Origin: Diabrotica undecimpunctata
Taxonomy: Eukaryota > Arthropoda > Insecta > Coleoptera > Chrysomelidae
NCBI RefSeq assembly: GCF_040954645.1
Contig: NC_092809.1
Coordinates: forward strand, 68,337,141 to 68,401,140
DNA length: 64,000 nucleotides
Direction of reading: 5' to 3'
The position numbers and the translations under genes are program-made. Each line of letters opens with the position of its first letter. Position 1 is the stretch's first letter. This document shows, piece by piece, positions 44,148 through 54,905 of this stretch. Under the pieces are notes generated by a model. It ran no database searches, was not told where the DNA came from, and saw only the letters and a list, made by a program, of their open reading frames with translations.

Positions 44148-45965
44148 ATGAGCGAGTTTGATAGCAGGCGGATAGTTGGCTTAAGAGAAGTCGAACTTTT
44201 CGGGAAATTGCGAATAAGGTTCACAAAAGTTTAGATACTATGATGTGATACTATGTTTAGATGATAAAATGGCGTCAAAAAGACCGAACATATAGATCGA
44301 CATGCACAGGGCAATGCCGAAGAAGAACAAATCGTCAAGATCGTCGCCTAAGGTTGATCGTTATAAGAGACCGCTTTTTTACTACCAGGTATATTGCAAA
44401 TCAATGGTTTGTAGAACAGGGAATACCAATTGGGATGCGAATAAATTATCGCCTAATTTGCAGTTTTGGCGTTTTTTTTTATTTCGGGTACGCATGGTGC
44501 TACCTTACCGTTGAAAATCGGCGTAATCGTCTGGAATAGTGAAGAGAACGATTAGCTTTTTTTTCTTCTTTTTCATGTTCTTCTTCTTCTTGTTTACGTA
44601 GATATGACTCTGTTTTCTTATGTGCCTCCAGTAAGTTGTCGTTTCATCGTTTTCGTGGTCTTCCTACTTATCGTCTTCCTATTGGAGAACCGTCTCTTGC
44701 CGTCTTACATACTCTATTTGTTGTCATTCGGCTTATATGATCGTTTCATTCTAATCTTCTATTTCTTACCTAGTTCTTGATGTTCTCCACCTTGCATCTA
44801 CTTTGTATATCTGTACTTCTAGCTCAGTCCCATAGTGTTCTACCATAAATTTTTCATCTCTGCTGTTTCTCACATCCTTTTTGTCCTCTCTGTGTCAGGT
44901 CGTGTTTCTGCCGCGTATTTCATTATTGGTCTGATGACTGTTTTGTAAATTCTGAATTTCATTTCTTTCCCGATATTTTTATTTCTCCATATTGTTTCAT
45001 TTGGGCAACTGCGGCTCTGTTTATTCTGTTCACTTCATCCTCCACTTCAGTTCCAAGCTTTTCGTAGCTAGATGATGTGATGCCTAGATATTTAAACTTC
45101 ATCACTTGTTCTATTTTCTGACCTTCCAGCTCCAATTTACATCTTAGTAAATTTGCTATTATAACCATGCACTTTTTTTTTTTTTGGGGGGAAATTAACA
45201 ATTTTCTGGCGGTTATAATAAATTGGTGCAGCATATTTTAAATTATCTTCATTTGCCCATTGGGTATCCTTTTTTAGTTTTATTTTTTTATTATTTCATA
45301 ATCAGGTTAAACAATAGAGCACTCAGGGAATTTCCCTGTCTTATCCTATTGTCAGCTTTAATAGAGTCGGTTAGTTCTTCTCCTCATTTTACTTTTATTG
45401 TGTTGTTTTGGTTGGTATTTTCGATCGTTTTGATTATTCTAAGAGGTATCTCTATTGCAAACAATTAGTGGATAACGTCCTTTAATTTCACCTGGTCAAA
45501 TGCCTTCTTAAGGTCCACGAGACATAGATATGACTCTAACCATTAGCTTGAAACCAGAAAGAGTTTGTATAAGGTTGTATTTAGTAATAATTATCGATTC
45601 TGCTAAGAGATGCATGACGGCTAGGCCATAGGCAGAAGACGATAAAACATGACAGCCTAACGATGCGTAGAATAAATTGTGAAACCTCATCTCATACCCT
45701 ACCTTTATACGATCCATCATCAAATTGTTTGGCAGCAAAATAATGCAAAACTATCCATTAAGAGAGTCATGATGGACTTTTGTTAACAGGCTAGAATTAA
45801 TATTTTGCACTGGTCCCCGATATCTCCAGATTTCTCCCCAAATAAATACGTGTTAGATATGATGGTTAGAAGACTTCTTAAATTGAAGCATTCTTGACAA
45901 ACTTTGAGAGCACTTCCTAAGACATAAACATGAAAGCTACTTAAATCATACTGAAATTGTGATCG
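44148..45965 (+). pseudogene. Tc1-family transposase split by a LINE insertion
   Basis: The N-terminal part starts MSEFDSRRIVGLREVELF at 44148 (HTH region) and ends IANQWFVEQGIPIGMRINYR...VENRRNRLE near 44540. A minus-strand LINE then intervenes (44559-45541). The gene resumes with VFSNNYRFC-stop-EMHDG, then QQNNAKLSIKRVMMDFC and HWSPISPDFSPNKYVLDMMV, ending near 45965. In related Tc1 proteins the three catalytic positions are FSDES, QQDNA and SPIEHV; here they read FSNNY, QQNNA and SPNKYV. All three acidic residues are therefore lost, besides many stops. Confidence 0.85.
44559..45541 (-). mobile_element. 5'-truncated RTE-like LINE inserted in the Tc1 gene
   Basis: ATTAGCTT occurs at 44551-44558 and again at 45542-45549, an 8-bp target duplication that brackets the insertion exactly. 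Minus strand: LVDLKKAFDQVKLKDVIH (RT first Asp), NRIRQGNSLSALLFNLIMK, then a jump over the YADD block to LHQFIITARKLLISPQKKKK, RCKLELEGQKIEQVMKFKYL, DEVNRINRAA and the RPRKR-stop-NDNL tail. It ends in a GAA/TTC-rich microsatellite (plus strand 44559-44600). The internal gap between LFNLIM and LHQFIITA is a deletion. Confidence 0.88.
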
Positions 45966-45971
45966 TTTATT

Positions 45972-46115
45972 TATTTTGCTTTTATCAAGTCCAAACATAT
46001 TCAATTCTTTTGCTCTCGGGTTGAATCTGTCGACTAGTCTTTGTAGACTATCTTTATATTAGGCTATTAATATTGCGTCGTCTTCGTAATAGAGAATGTT
46101 TATTGAGAATGACTA
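45972..46115 (-). mobile_element. Small LINE reverse-transcriptase relic (YxDD block)
   Basis: The minus strand reads LYYEDDAILIA-stop-YKDSLQRLVDRFNPRAKELN, the YADDAVLIAEDEDDLQRLLHRFN block of the same RTE-like family. This is the very block missing from the copy at 44559-45541, although the two pieces are separated by Tc1 sequence. Confidence 0.65.
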
Positions 46116-46119
46116 CTAC

Positions 46120-46600
46120 TGCTGACTTTGTTTCGGAAGTGTTCATGTATTTTAACTTTCAGCTAGTTGTGTTGACAGATGTTTCCAAAAATTTGATTGT
46201 ATCCAAAGTAAACTTATTTAATATACAAAAGATAAATTACATCTTTGAGTTTTACTTTGTCAAATACATTTTATTACAAACACTGCATACACACACGATA
46301 TAGGATGGGAGTCGACTTATCAGTCATTGGAGTTAGGGATTTCAACCATCTAGTCTTTTGCGGAATGTTGAAGAGTACTCAGTTAAAGGTTTCTGTTGGA
46401 CAAAAGCAAAGACCAGCATGATAGTCTCTCTAATAGTCAATTTATTTATTTCTTGTTACTTGAACCAAACATTTTTATGGCTAGATTTCGATCAAAAAAA
46501 TTTGATATACCTCTCAATATCGTAAATTTTAAATAATTTACGTTTTACATTTAATAATGACGAATAACAACAGTAATTTACCAAACATAATACAACATTT
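46120..46600. other. Spacer, nothing recognised
   Basis: AT-rich, with one 76-codon ORF (46073-46303) of no known type. Confidence 0.4.
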
Positions 46601-46604
46601 GAAC

Positions 46605-46955
46605 AAAAACGGTATATGGAGATCCAGATACAACCATGAACTCTACCAACTATTCAAGGAGGCACCGATCTGAGAATTCGTTAAACTTCAGATACTTCGA
46701 TGGGCTGGTCATATAGTATCGAGTACCGTAGTAGAATGGAGACCTAAAGATGACCAAAGAGTGCCCTAGATAGTAAAATCCGGGGCGCAAGACCAAAAGG
46801 AAGGCCACGGAAAAGGTAGGAGGGTGCAAATTTTGCTAGACATGAAAATCTGGAGAAGATCGGCGCGATATTGGAGGCATAGTTTTTATAAAGCCAAGAC
46901 TCGATTTGGGCTGTAGCTTCATTGGAGAGATAGAGAGAATGCAACATTTTAATTT
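46605..46955 (+). mobile_element. LINE 3'-end relic
   Basis: The plus strand reads NHELYQLFKEAPI, FVKLQILRWAGHIVSSTVVE and, after frameshifts, KAKTRFGL followed by a stop. This is the LYxLFKEPDIVxFIKLxRLRWAGHVxRM ... AKTRxGL terminus of RTE-group LINEs. A decayed GRPRxRW block lies between. Confidence 0.72.
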
Positions 46956-47294
46956 ATGATGTTATAAACGCTGACTCAAGACTAATTTAAAGATACCTAT
47001 GTGTATGGTTTTAACTAAATCAACACTTGGAAACGTCCAACTGGAAATAATATAATTGAGAACGGGGATGCCAACAAAAACTGGGAAATATTGATATCAA
47101 ATATAAACAAAACCAAAAAACTAAGGCACGTATACAATAAGTTTCGGAGACATGAACACTAAAACAAGTACATATAAATAAATTGACCGTCTTTTAATTT
47201 GGGTGCTACAGAAAAATCATATAAATATCATGGATCCAAATAGAGTTAAACGTAGAAGTAACTTATTATCAAATGAAGAAAACTTGTATATTTA

Positions 47295-48600
47295 GGCCAT
47301 GTGATAAGAGTGAAAAGAATGAAAATGTATCTACTGGGAATCAGCGAATTGAAATGGTCAGAGTCATGGACATGCAAAAAGGAAGGTAGTATATTATATT
47401 ACTCAAGTAACAGCACAGAAGACCCGTATCACAGAAATGGTGTGGATATATCAGTAGCAACATCAGAACTGACTAAATATGTGACCAACTTCGTACTTTT
47501 TTTATAGAACATATTACTCGAAATAAATACTTAATCATTCAAAACCAATATACTTCAAATATATGCTCCAACTGCAGATAGGAACTATGACGATGAAGTC
47601 GAAAAGCTCTATGATCAAATCCCAGACATTTTACAGAAGCTTAATAAGCATGACAATTTATATATTATAGGCGACTTCAATGTAAAAATTGGGGAAGGTC
47701 GACGAGGTCAAACTATAGGTTTTTATGGTCTTGGACAATCTAACGATCGAGGACAGAGATTGTATGAATTTTGTAAAGACCACTTACAAACACCTGGTAT
47801 AAACTACACTAGCGATGATTATATACTTGGAGAGCTCCATTTAATGATGGCAGCATCACCGGATCTTCAAGAAATCAAATAGACTTTATACTTGTAAATG
47901 AGCGTTTCCGAAATGCCGTCAAAAAACTCACTACATTTCCTGGGGCAGATATTGGACATGATCATCAATCACTTGTAGCAAGTGGTTGATAATCAGATCT
48001 AAGGTTAAAATGAATTCAGCGACAAAAACTAAAAACCACTATTATGAATTTTGACGATATAAGCATAAAACATAACAAAAAAAATTAGCAATAGAATAAA
48101 GCATATCGGAGAACAACTAGAAGATCCGGAGGAACGATGAAATGAATTTAAAAACCAAGTTAACAAAATCTCCACAAACAATGATTATAGAAGTAACTTA
48201 ATCAAGAAAAATCAACGGATGACAGAAAACATTTTGAAATGGATGGAAGAATGACGACTTATAAAATCTACTACAAAGAAAAATTTTGTCTTCCTTTATC
48301 AACTTTATAAGGAAGCACCACTGTCAGACTTCATTAGAATTCAAAGATTGCAATGAGCCGGACATGTGATAAAAATGGGAGAAGATAGGCTACCAAAAAG
48401 AGCACTGAATGCTAGAATGCAAGGAAAAAAACCGGTGAAAAAGCTAAGAAAGCGCTGAGAAGACACAGTAAACAGCGACGTACAATCCCTGTTAAAGTCC
48501 GTACATGGAGATCAGTCACAGACAAGCAAGGGTGAAGGCAAAAAATAAAGGAGACCAAGGCTCAATTTGGGCTGTAATGCCGTAGAAGAAGAAGAAGATA
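47295..48600 (+). mobile_element. LINE with endonuclease and 3' end, RT core deleted
   Basis: Starts LLGISELKWSES (catalytic Glu region), then YYSSNSTEDPYHRNGVDISV, QIYAPTADRNYDDEVEKLYD, NLYIIGDFNVKIGEG (metal-binding GDFN), and YGLGQSNDRGQRLYEFCKD. A degraded linker runs to about 48270. It then joins LYQLYKEAPLSDFIRIQRLQ, AGHVIKMGEDRLPKRALNAR and KPVKKLRKR, ending PRLNLGCN and a GAAGAAGAAGAAG tail at about 48586-48599. The RT catalytic blocks are absent. Confidence 0.78.
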
Positions 48601-48604
48601 TCTA

Positions 48605-49315
48605 GGCACGAGTTTTTTAATGTGCACAAAAAAGTAAAAGAAATAAGCAACATATTTAAAAAAACGAGTTCTCTCTGTACTAGTTGACAATAACAACAAA
48701 ATTATTGTAAATAAGAATGAAATGAGAACAGAATGGCAACTGTATATATTATATCAGAGTTGTTTGAAGATGACAGAAATAATATTACCGAATCCTTCCA
48801 AAGTTGTAGTGTGTGGACACAAAAAGTATTAAATATGAACAGAATTGGAGCATTGTACATGTCGATTTATAAGCGGATGCTAAAGATACCTTGGACAGCA
48901 AGAAAATCTAATGGGGAAGTACTAAGGAGGGTCAACAAAGATAGCGAATTGCTAAAGACTATTAAACACCGAAAAAAGTGTTATCTAGGACATATAGTGA
49001 GAGGAAATCGATATAGAATATTCCAACTGATCCTTTAAGGCAAAATAGAAGACCATAGAGGTGTAGGAAGAAACAGGATTCTTGGTTAAAAAATATTCGT
49101 GAATTGACCTTTGCAATGGTGATCTCCAATGTCGTTTAACTCTGATATGGCACGTGAAAATAAGAGTGCAAAAAGTCATTATGACAACTAATAAGCAAGG
49201 AAAAAATCGACAAAAGCAAAATATAGAAAAACGAAGAACATCTTGGCTTAAGAATTTGATAAAATGATAGAATGAATCAACTATTTACACAGTGATGATA
49301 ACTTTAAACATTCGA
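48605..49315 (+). mobile_element. LINE C-terminal relic, internally deleted
   Basis: The linker EFFNVHKKVKEISNIFKKTS and SELFEDDRNNITES jump directly to VWTQKVLNMNRIGALYMSIY, KRMLKIPWTARKSNGEVLRR, VNKDSELLKTIKHRKKCYLG and HIVRGNRYRIFQLIL. The end reads FAMVISNVV, the usual last residues. A further tail-like piece (KRRTSWLKNLI) lies at 49235-49262. The C-terminus resembles that of the 14-kb LINE. Confidence 0.72.
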
Positions 49316-49319
49316 TGGA

Positions 49320-50395
49320 AAATAAAACTTGAAGACAAATAAGATTACAGTTTAAAAGATTGACGATAAAACTAATTTAATGGGAAATAATCCTTATACA
49401 TGTAGCCGAGACTATAAAATTTCTTCTAGAAATATTAATTCACAGAATGGAATGATGTTCTTTACTAACCCAGAGTACTAATATTCTTATAACCATTTCA
49501 ATCATTACGGTTAACTTTGAAAACAATATGTCATTAGGGAGTAATCAGTTGCAGAAAAGTTAAATCCCCGTTACCGTGGCTACAGGTACATTAAAGATCG
49601 TCTTTTTGAGGAAGCTTGTTTAATTTAAGAAACCTGGCATTCTTGACGGGTTTATCGGAGTATTCATAAATATTCGAATTATCGTGTATGTTTGAAAGTT
49701 ATAAAGTGGCTATATGTGTTGCTCCAAGATGGTTTTATTGATAAGAGAGTGACATTATCCGTTTTGTTTATATCGTCAATATTCGTGATTAATTAATAAA
49801 AAAGGGTAATGAGCTACGAGATTAATGACAATGAATTTTCGAAATGGATTTCGAATGGTTTTATCGTTAAGCTGATAGTTTTGTGTTATATTTAACTTAA
49901 AGTACATCGTTGAAAACAGTTTACCATATCATAATAAAATATAAACTCTTCTACTTTTTATTTTTGTCATGTTTAAAAACGTGATTATATTATTACCTTA
50001 TTTACTGTATATATTCTGTAGTAACTGCATTAAATATTTTCTTACGGTAGAATGGTTCTAATAATTTGCTTTTAATAACTTAATTTTCTTCTACTTAGAT
50101 TATAGATATACGCTTTTATTTATACCTTTTCCGACTTCAAGATCTGCCGTAAATTACTACTTCTTATTCCATTTAGTTATTGTCCGGATTTCATGTTTCT
50201 ATTTCGACTTTTTTCAAAATTATTTTACTCTACTGTTGTACTACTGAATTTTATTTTGTTAATAAAGTATATTATATGCTACTGCACTCTATCAACTCTC
50301 ATAATACCAGATTTTTTTGTGACCCGTAATACCAATGGAGTCAATAGTAACTCCAAAGCTTTCCATCAAACAGTGTAATAATATTTGAATAAACA
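49320..50395. other. AT-rich interval, nothing recognised
   Basis: No frame with family motifs. Confidence 0.5.
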
Positions 50396-50399
50396 TAGT

Positions 50400-51125
50400 T
50401 ATATGAAATACACACAAAATTAGTAACAAATAAATCGATTGCACTTTTGACATCTCTCAGAATATTTTCTATCCAAGTTCTGGGACATTTCCAATATCTA
50501 CCACGTTTTAATTTTTCAAGTTTTTGCGGATGACTTTGTGATGTAGAAGCTTCATGTGCACTTGTTTCAGTAACAACTAACTCTTTTCCTAACTGCTTGA
50601 GAAATTCGCGTCTTTTGTAAACTTTTTTTTTTGTTTTCAACTCTTTGTTTAGATGGCAGCATATAATATAAGAGGTCAATGCGTTAATGTCAATCATATT
50701 ATAAAAACTGGCACAGGACATCTTTTTGTTTGCCTTTTGACTGTGTACGTTCAGACAAGCTCGTTCATGGTGCCTACACCTGATTTATTGTAATCAAGAA
50801 TTATTTGAGGCTTTTGTTTTCCATCTTCAGAAATTTTACCACTATTATGCATAATTAATAGGAAAGTAACAATTTTTTCTCCTTTCGGACAATCGGAGGC
50901 AAACATAGCTATATGTTGGTAACCAAATTTTGTTGATATACTTACTTACATTTACTAATTCCTGAGGAAGTTCTGGTTTATTTTGTAGGTAAAACTTATC
51001 TTGCCCAGCTCTCTTGCAATATTAAGGATTGCAAAAAAAAATTGTCAGTAGTCACATTTCTTTCTGATCTTTCCAGTTCCTTTGCCATCTCTAAGACAAC
51101 TCGTTTGCCTTAGTTAGGTCCACGT
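50400..51125 (-). pseudogene. piggyBac-like transposase relic 3
   Basis: Minus strand: VVLEMAKELERSERNVTTDN, matching the VxxLxxPxxxxGRNVTxDN block that ends with the conserved Asn of piggyBac cores. Then KFGYQHIAMFASDCPKGEKI, KISEDGKQKPQIILDYNKSG, a VGTMNELV block like the GVDxxDQ motif, KMSCASFYNMIDINALTSYI and a basic RREFLKQLGKELV tail. The first half of the core, the Cys domain and element ends are missing. Frame breaks near 50725 and 50950. Confidence 0.78.
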
Positions 51126-51159
51126 TGATCTCCAGTTTTACCAATACCGTAAAAAGGGG

Positions 51160-52475
51160 TTACTTTGCACCATTTTTTTAGTTGTATTAGAGTTGATATA
51201 ACGTCACCTGAAAGAAGATCTGAACTTTTTATTATAAATATCTATTGAACAAGTTGTAGTATAGCTTATTTATTATAGCTATTTTTTAGGCATATTGCAT
51301 AATTAAGAGAACAACCTAGTTTTATTATTGGTGCAAATTATACCCTAGAAAAGTGATACTTTGCACCACTCGATATTTTAATAATATTTGGCTATGAACT
51401 GCTTGTTAATGCAGAGTAATCCTATAGCATTTCAAACTTTGCATCAGTTAAATATTTATTTATAAAAGAAGCATAAAAGTAAAGAACATTGCTAAATTTT
51501 AAATGAACAAACTTTTTATACTAATAATAGTAAAAATACAAAATTTGAAACTAATGCCACAACAATTTGTTACATTCTGCAACAATGTACAATCCTTGTC
51601 TGGAAATTTTCTGAGTTTATGGTGCCAATTTTTTCTGGCCATTCCCAAAAACGATTTTGTCGTAACATTAATCATCGCTCCATTATTTTCTATTGCTGTT
51701 ATCACTTCAGGGTAAACATGATCTTCATAGAAAAACAAAACGTACTTACCAATATATTTTTTAGCATTAGTCATCTAATTCAGAGTTTTTAACTTTTTCA
51801 GCAATATTTGTTCCAAGAGAACCTGAGTTCTCTTTCTTCTTCCATCTTTTTCCGCTTATTTATTTAATCATCTGATGAATCCCTAGTGGAAAGTGGTCTT
51901 CCAAAACAATATCTTTTTCTGAATCATCTACGATTTCTGGCTCAACAGCTTGATGAGGTGTGGAAGTAGATGCTTTAATTAGATATTTTAAACTAATTTC
52001 AGAATGGGTAATACTTTGTCCTGTTGGAATAGATATTTTCTTTTTCTTTCCACGTGTGTTAAACTGTGTGTCTTTCTATTTTTTATCTTTTAAATACTGA
52101 ATGAAAGTGTTTTCGATATCCGACGAACTTGATCTATTATTATTTTTCGTATCCTATCAGTTATGACATTAGATTGCTCAGTTGCTTTTAACTGCTCCTA
52201 GAGCGTTGTTACATCTCAAGGAACGATACCACATTTTCTGAATCCCGACTTTAATATCTTATCGCTATTCTTTTGTATTTTTTTGACCGATTTATTGACC
52301 GTAAAAGCGTTGGAAAATGCTGTTTCTCAAGTACATTTGATCTACTCCCTATATGAGTTTCCTCATATTTAGACAAACTTTTCCTCCAGGCTTTTTTCGT
52401 TGGGGCAAATAATGAAACATCTAACGGTTGTGTAACGTGGGTGCTTGGCAATAGAATAGTGTTAAAAAGGTAAAA
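51160..52475 (-). pseudogene. pogo/Tigger-like transposase relic 2, C-terminal half
   Basis: Minus strand from about 52470: LLPSTHVTQPLDVSLFAPTK, the LPPxxTHxxQPLDVxxF hallmark, then KAWRKSLSKYEETHIG and EKQHFPTLLRS. Next are KSGFRKCGIVP-stop-DVTTL, where GFRKCGIxP is the next conserved element, NRSSSSDIENTFIQYLKDKK in another frame, and an S/T-rich tail. The last ORF (51774-51499) reads YIGKYVLFFYEDHVYPEVIT and NWHHKLRKFPDKD, the YVLVxYEGxxFPGxV ... W segment that closes many insect pogo proteins. GGTGCAAAGTA-type sequences at 51160-51370 may be near its terminal repeat. Confidence 0.78.
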
Positions 52476-52831
52476 GAAATAATAAATTAGACTTACTCAC
52501 AATCAATTTAATTTAACTATCCAGACGACCGGTTTCGCTTTCTACAATATGCAAAGCATCTTCAGGTCTCGATACAAAGTTAAATTAATGCTGAAATAAT
52601 AAACCCATATTCGGGTGTTGTCTAATAAAGATAAACAAATATAGATAATGTAAATTATATAAATTACAGTAATTATGCCAATATTACATGTCTGTGGTTT
52701 TTCAAAATGAATAAAATGTTTAAGCAGACAAGGAGGGACCCACAAATTGGTAAAATAGTCTATTAAACTGTAATAAATTAATAAATGAACAAATAAATAA
52801 AACATTACTTACATGCCGGTACTCTATTAAT
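52476..52831. other. AT-rich block between the pogo relic and the foldback arm
   Basis: Includes the hammerhead-like motif (separate entry). A minus-strand 87-codon ORF (52805-52542) is hydrophobic and ILY-rich, with no recognised domain. Confidence 0.4.
52505..52592 (-). ncRNA. Hammerhead-ribozyme-like motif (type I layout)
   Basis: Minus strand: CTGAAGA core (52565-52559), one extra T, stem II GCTTT and AAAGC around an 11-base loop, GAAA (52537-52534), and a short palindrome ACCGGT that starts at the last A of GAAA, then C. Stem I is well supported: AGAC directly before the core pairs with GTCT directly after the cut site, and after an internal loop AATTTAAC pairs with GTTAAATT. Only the extra T departs from consensus. 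Hammerheads with such minimal stem III are known in Penelope-like and related elements. Confidence 0.5.
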
Positions 52832-53381
52832 TGATGGTTGAAAGAACATGGTTCAAACTATCCTGTATTGTTGATTGGAGAACTTAAGTCTGCTATTGTA
52901 ATTGTTTGACAGTAAACGGGGAAGTTCTTGAGGAGACAGATTTTATCCCATGAAGTAGAGATAGGTGTAATGTAATTGTTTGTTTGATGAAAGTAATGTT
53001 CTATACCATTGAGTTATTTAAAGGTTATTTATATTTATTCTAGAGATATATTTATGAAATGTGTGTTATTTATTGAGATTATATTTTTGAAGGTGACAGT
53101 TGTGAAACAATGAATAAGATTAGATGTACAAATTGTGTGGGTGTGCAATTATATCAACTTGTAATTATCAAATTCCTTTGATAAAGTTCTGTTTTAATAT
53201 GTGGCAAATGCTTGTAAAGTCAAGTATTTACTTAACACATAGAAAACACTTAAAAAGGGGGGGACGAAACAGACATTAAATTTAAAAAGGGGGAAGATTT
53301 GAAAGCACTACATCTCTTACTTGGAGACAATGAGTTTTTTATGATATTTATTAGATTTTAGAGGTAAATTTGACAAATGTA
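52832..53381. repeat. Left arm of a large foldback (inverted repeat)
   Basis: From TGATGGTTGAAAGAACATGG to TTGACAAATGTA it matches the reverse complement of 53855-54445 nearly throughout. The arm contains an unusual G-run (GGGGGGG near 53260). Confidence 0.92.
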
Positions 53382-53854
53382 GGATAAAGTGTGACAGTTC
53401 TTCTTCTATTTTAAATACTGTACGTTAAGTTATCTAGTTTTATGAAATAAGCTAATATTAATAAATGTCTCTAAAATTTTTTAATTTTAGATATCAAAGT
53501 TAGTTGATGTGTTAATATTGGCATACTTTAACAAACTTTAAATAATTAAATTTCAATGTAACAATATGAATAATTGAAATACATCTTCTATGATAACTAA
53601 CTTAGTTTACTCAAAATTACAGAACAAAGTTAAGTGATTATTTGGTAATTAAATTAAATATGTACATTTGTAATCAAAATGTATAACAAAGTTACAAACT
53701 TTCTTTGAAATAATTGTTGGTGTGAATTATCTGTCATGGTGTGTATAAATATTTTTAAATATTTTATTCTAGTTCTGATATGTTAATATGGAACTTAAAT
53801 AATAAGTAGACAAATTATTGATGATAAAATAATTTATAAAAAAAATTTATAAAA
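53382..53854. other. Loop of the foldback
   Basis: 473 bases of very AT-rich DNA between the arms, with no frame or RNA gene recognised. Confidence 0.6.
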
Positions 53855-54445
53855 TACATTTGTCAAATTTACCTCTAAAATCTAATAAATAACATAAAAA
53901 ATTCATTGTCTCCAAGTAAGAGATGTAGTGCTTTCAAATCCTCCCCCTTTTTAAATTTAATGTCTGTTTCGTCCCCCCCTTTTTAAGTGTTTTCTGTGTG
54001 TTTTCTGTGTGTTTTAAATTGTCCTTAATTTTTAATTTTTTAACTTTAAATACTTGACTTTACAACCATTTGCCACATATTACAAAAAAACTTTATCAAA
54101 GAAATTTGATAATAACAAGTTGATAGAATTGCACATCCACACAATTTGTACATCTAATCTCATTCATTGTCTCACAACTGTCACCTTCAAAAATATAATC
54201 TCAATAAATAACACACATTTCATAAATATATCTCTAGAATAACTATAAATAACTTTTAAATAACTCAATGGTATAGAACATTACTTTCATTAAACAAACA
54301 ATTACATTACACATATCTCTACTTTATTGGATAAAATCTGTCTCCTCAAGAACTTCCCCGTTTACTGTCAAACAATTACAAAAGCAGACTTAAGTTCTCC
54401 AATCAACAATACAGGACAGTTTGAACCATGTTCTTTCAACCATCA
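53855..54445. repeat. Right arm of the large foldback
   Basis: Reverse-complement partner of 52832-53381. It is about 40 bases longer because of an extra block near 53995-54045 with a duplicated TTTTCTGTGTG. The outer end directly abuts a LINE endonuclease fragment. Confidence 0.92.
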
Positions 54446-54905
54446 TACCTCCTCGAAGCTCGATACCAACTTGAAGTTGGTATCGAGCAAAATGAAGTCA
54501 ATTTGATTTCTAACAATTTTATCTTTACTGTCTGCAGGTGATTTCCAAGTGTATAGCATTCTAGGATGTTGTTTTAAGACGGTATTAGTTACTAACAGGT
54601 TGTTCTTTACGCATAAGTGTACGAGTCTATATCTCCTATTGTTTCCGGTACCGAGACCGTATGCTCTAATGTTGTCTCCTTCGGCATTACGACCATTTTT
54701 GGCTTTAAAGTCACCCATTATCATCGTTATCTCGCCTTTTTGTCAGTCGCATTATTTCATCTATATTGTTATAAAAGTTTTCATTTTCTTCCTCCGATTT
54801 TCCACTTGTTGGAACATAAACCTAAATAACATTTAGGTTTCTAACGATTGTTTTTAATTTCAACATTGCTAATCTATCATTTGGAGGGGTGCAGTGAACC
54901 GAACT
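54446..54905 (-). mobile_element. RTE-like LINE endonuclease fragment
   Basis: Minus strand: NDRLAMLKLKTIVRNLNVI, then VYVPTSGKSEEENENFYNNI, DEIMRLTKR, and IMGDFKAKNGRNAEGDNIRA, YGLGTGNNRRYRLVHLC, RMLYTWKSPAD and RNQIDFILLDTNFK. It is a close relative of the endonuclease at 14739-15120. The homology ends at about 54470, where a perfect 15-bp palindrome (GCTCGATACCAACTT, centre 54473) and then the foldback arm begin. Confidence 0.85.
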
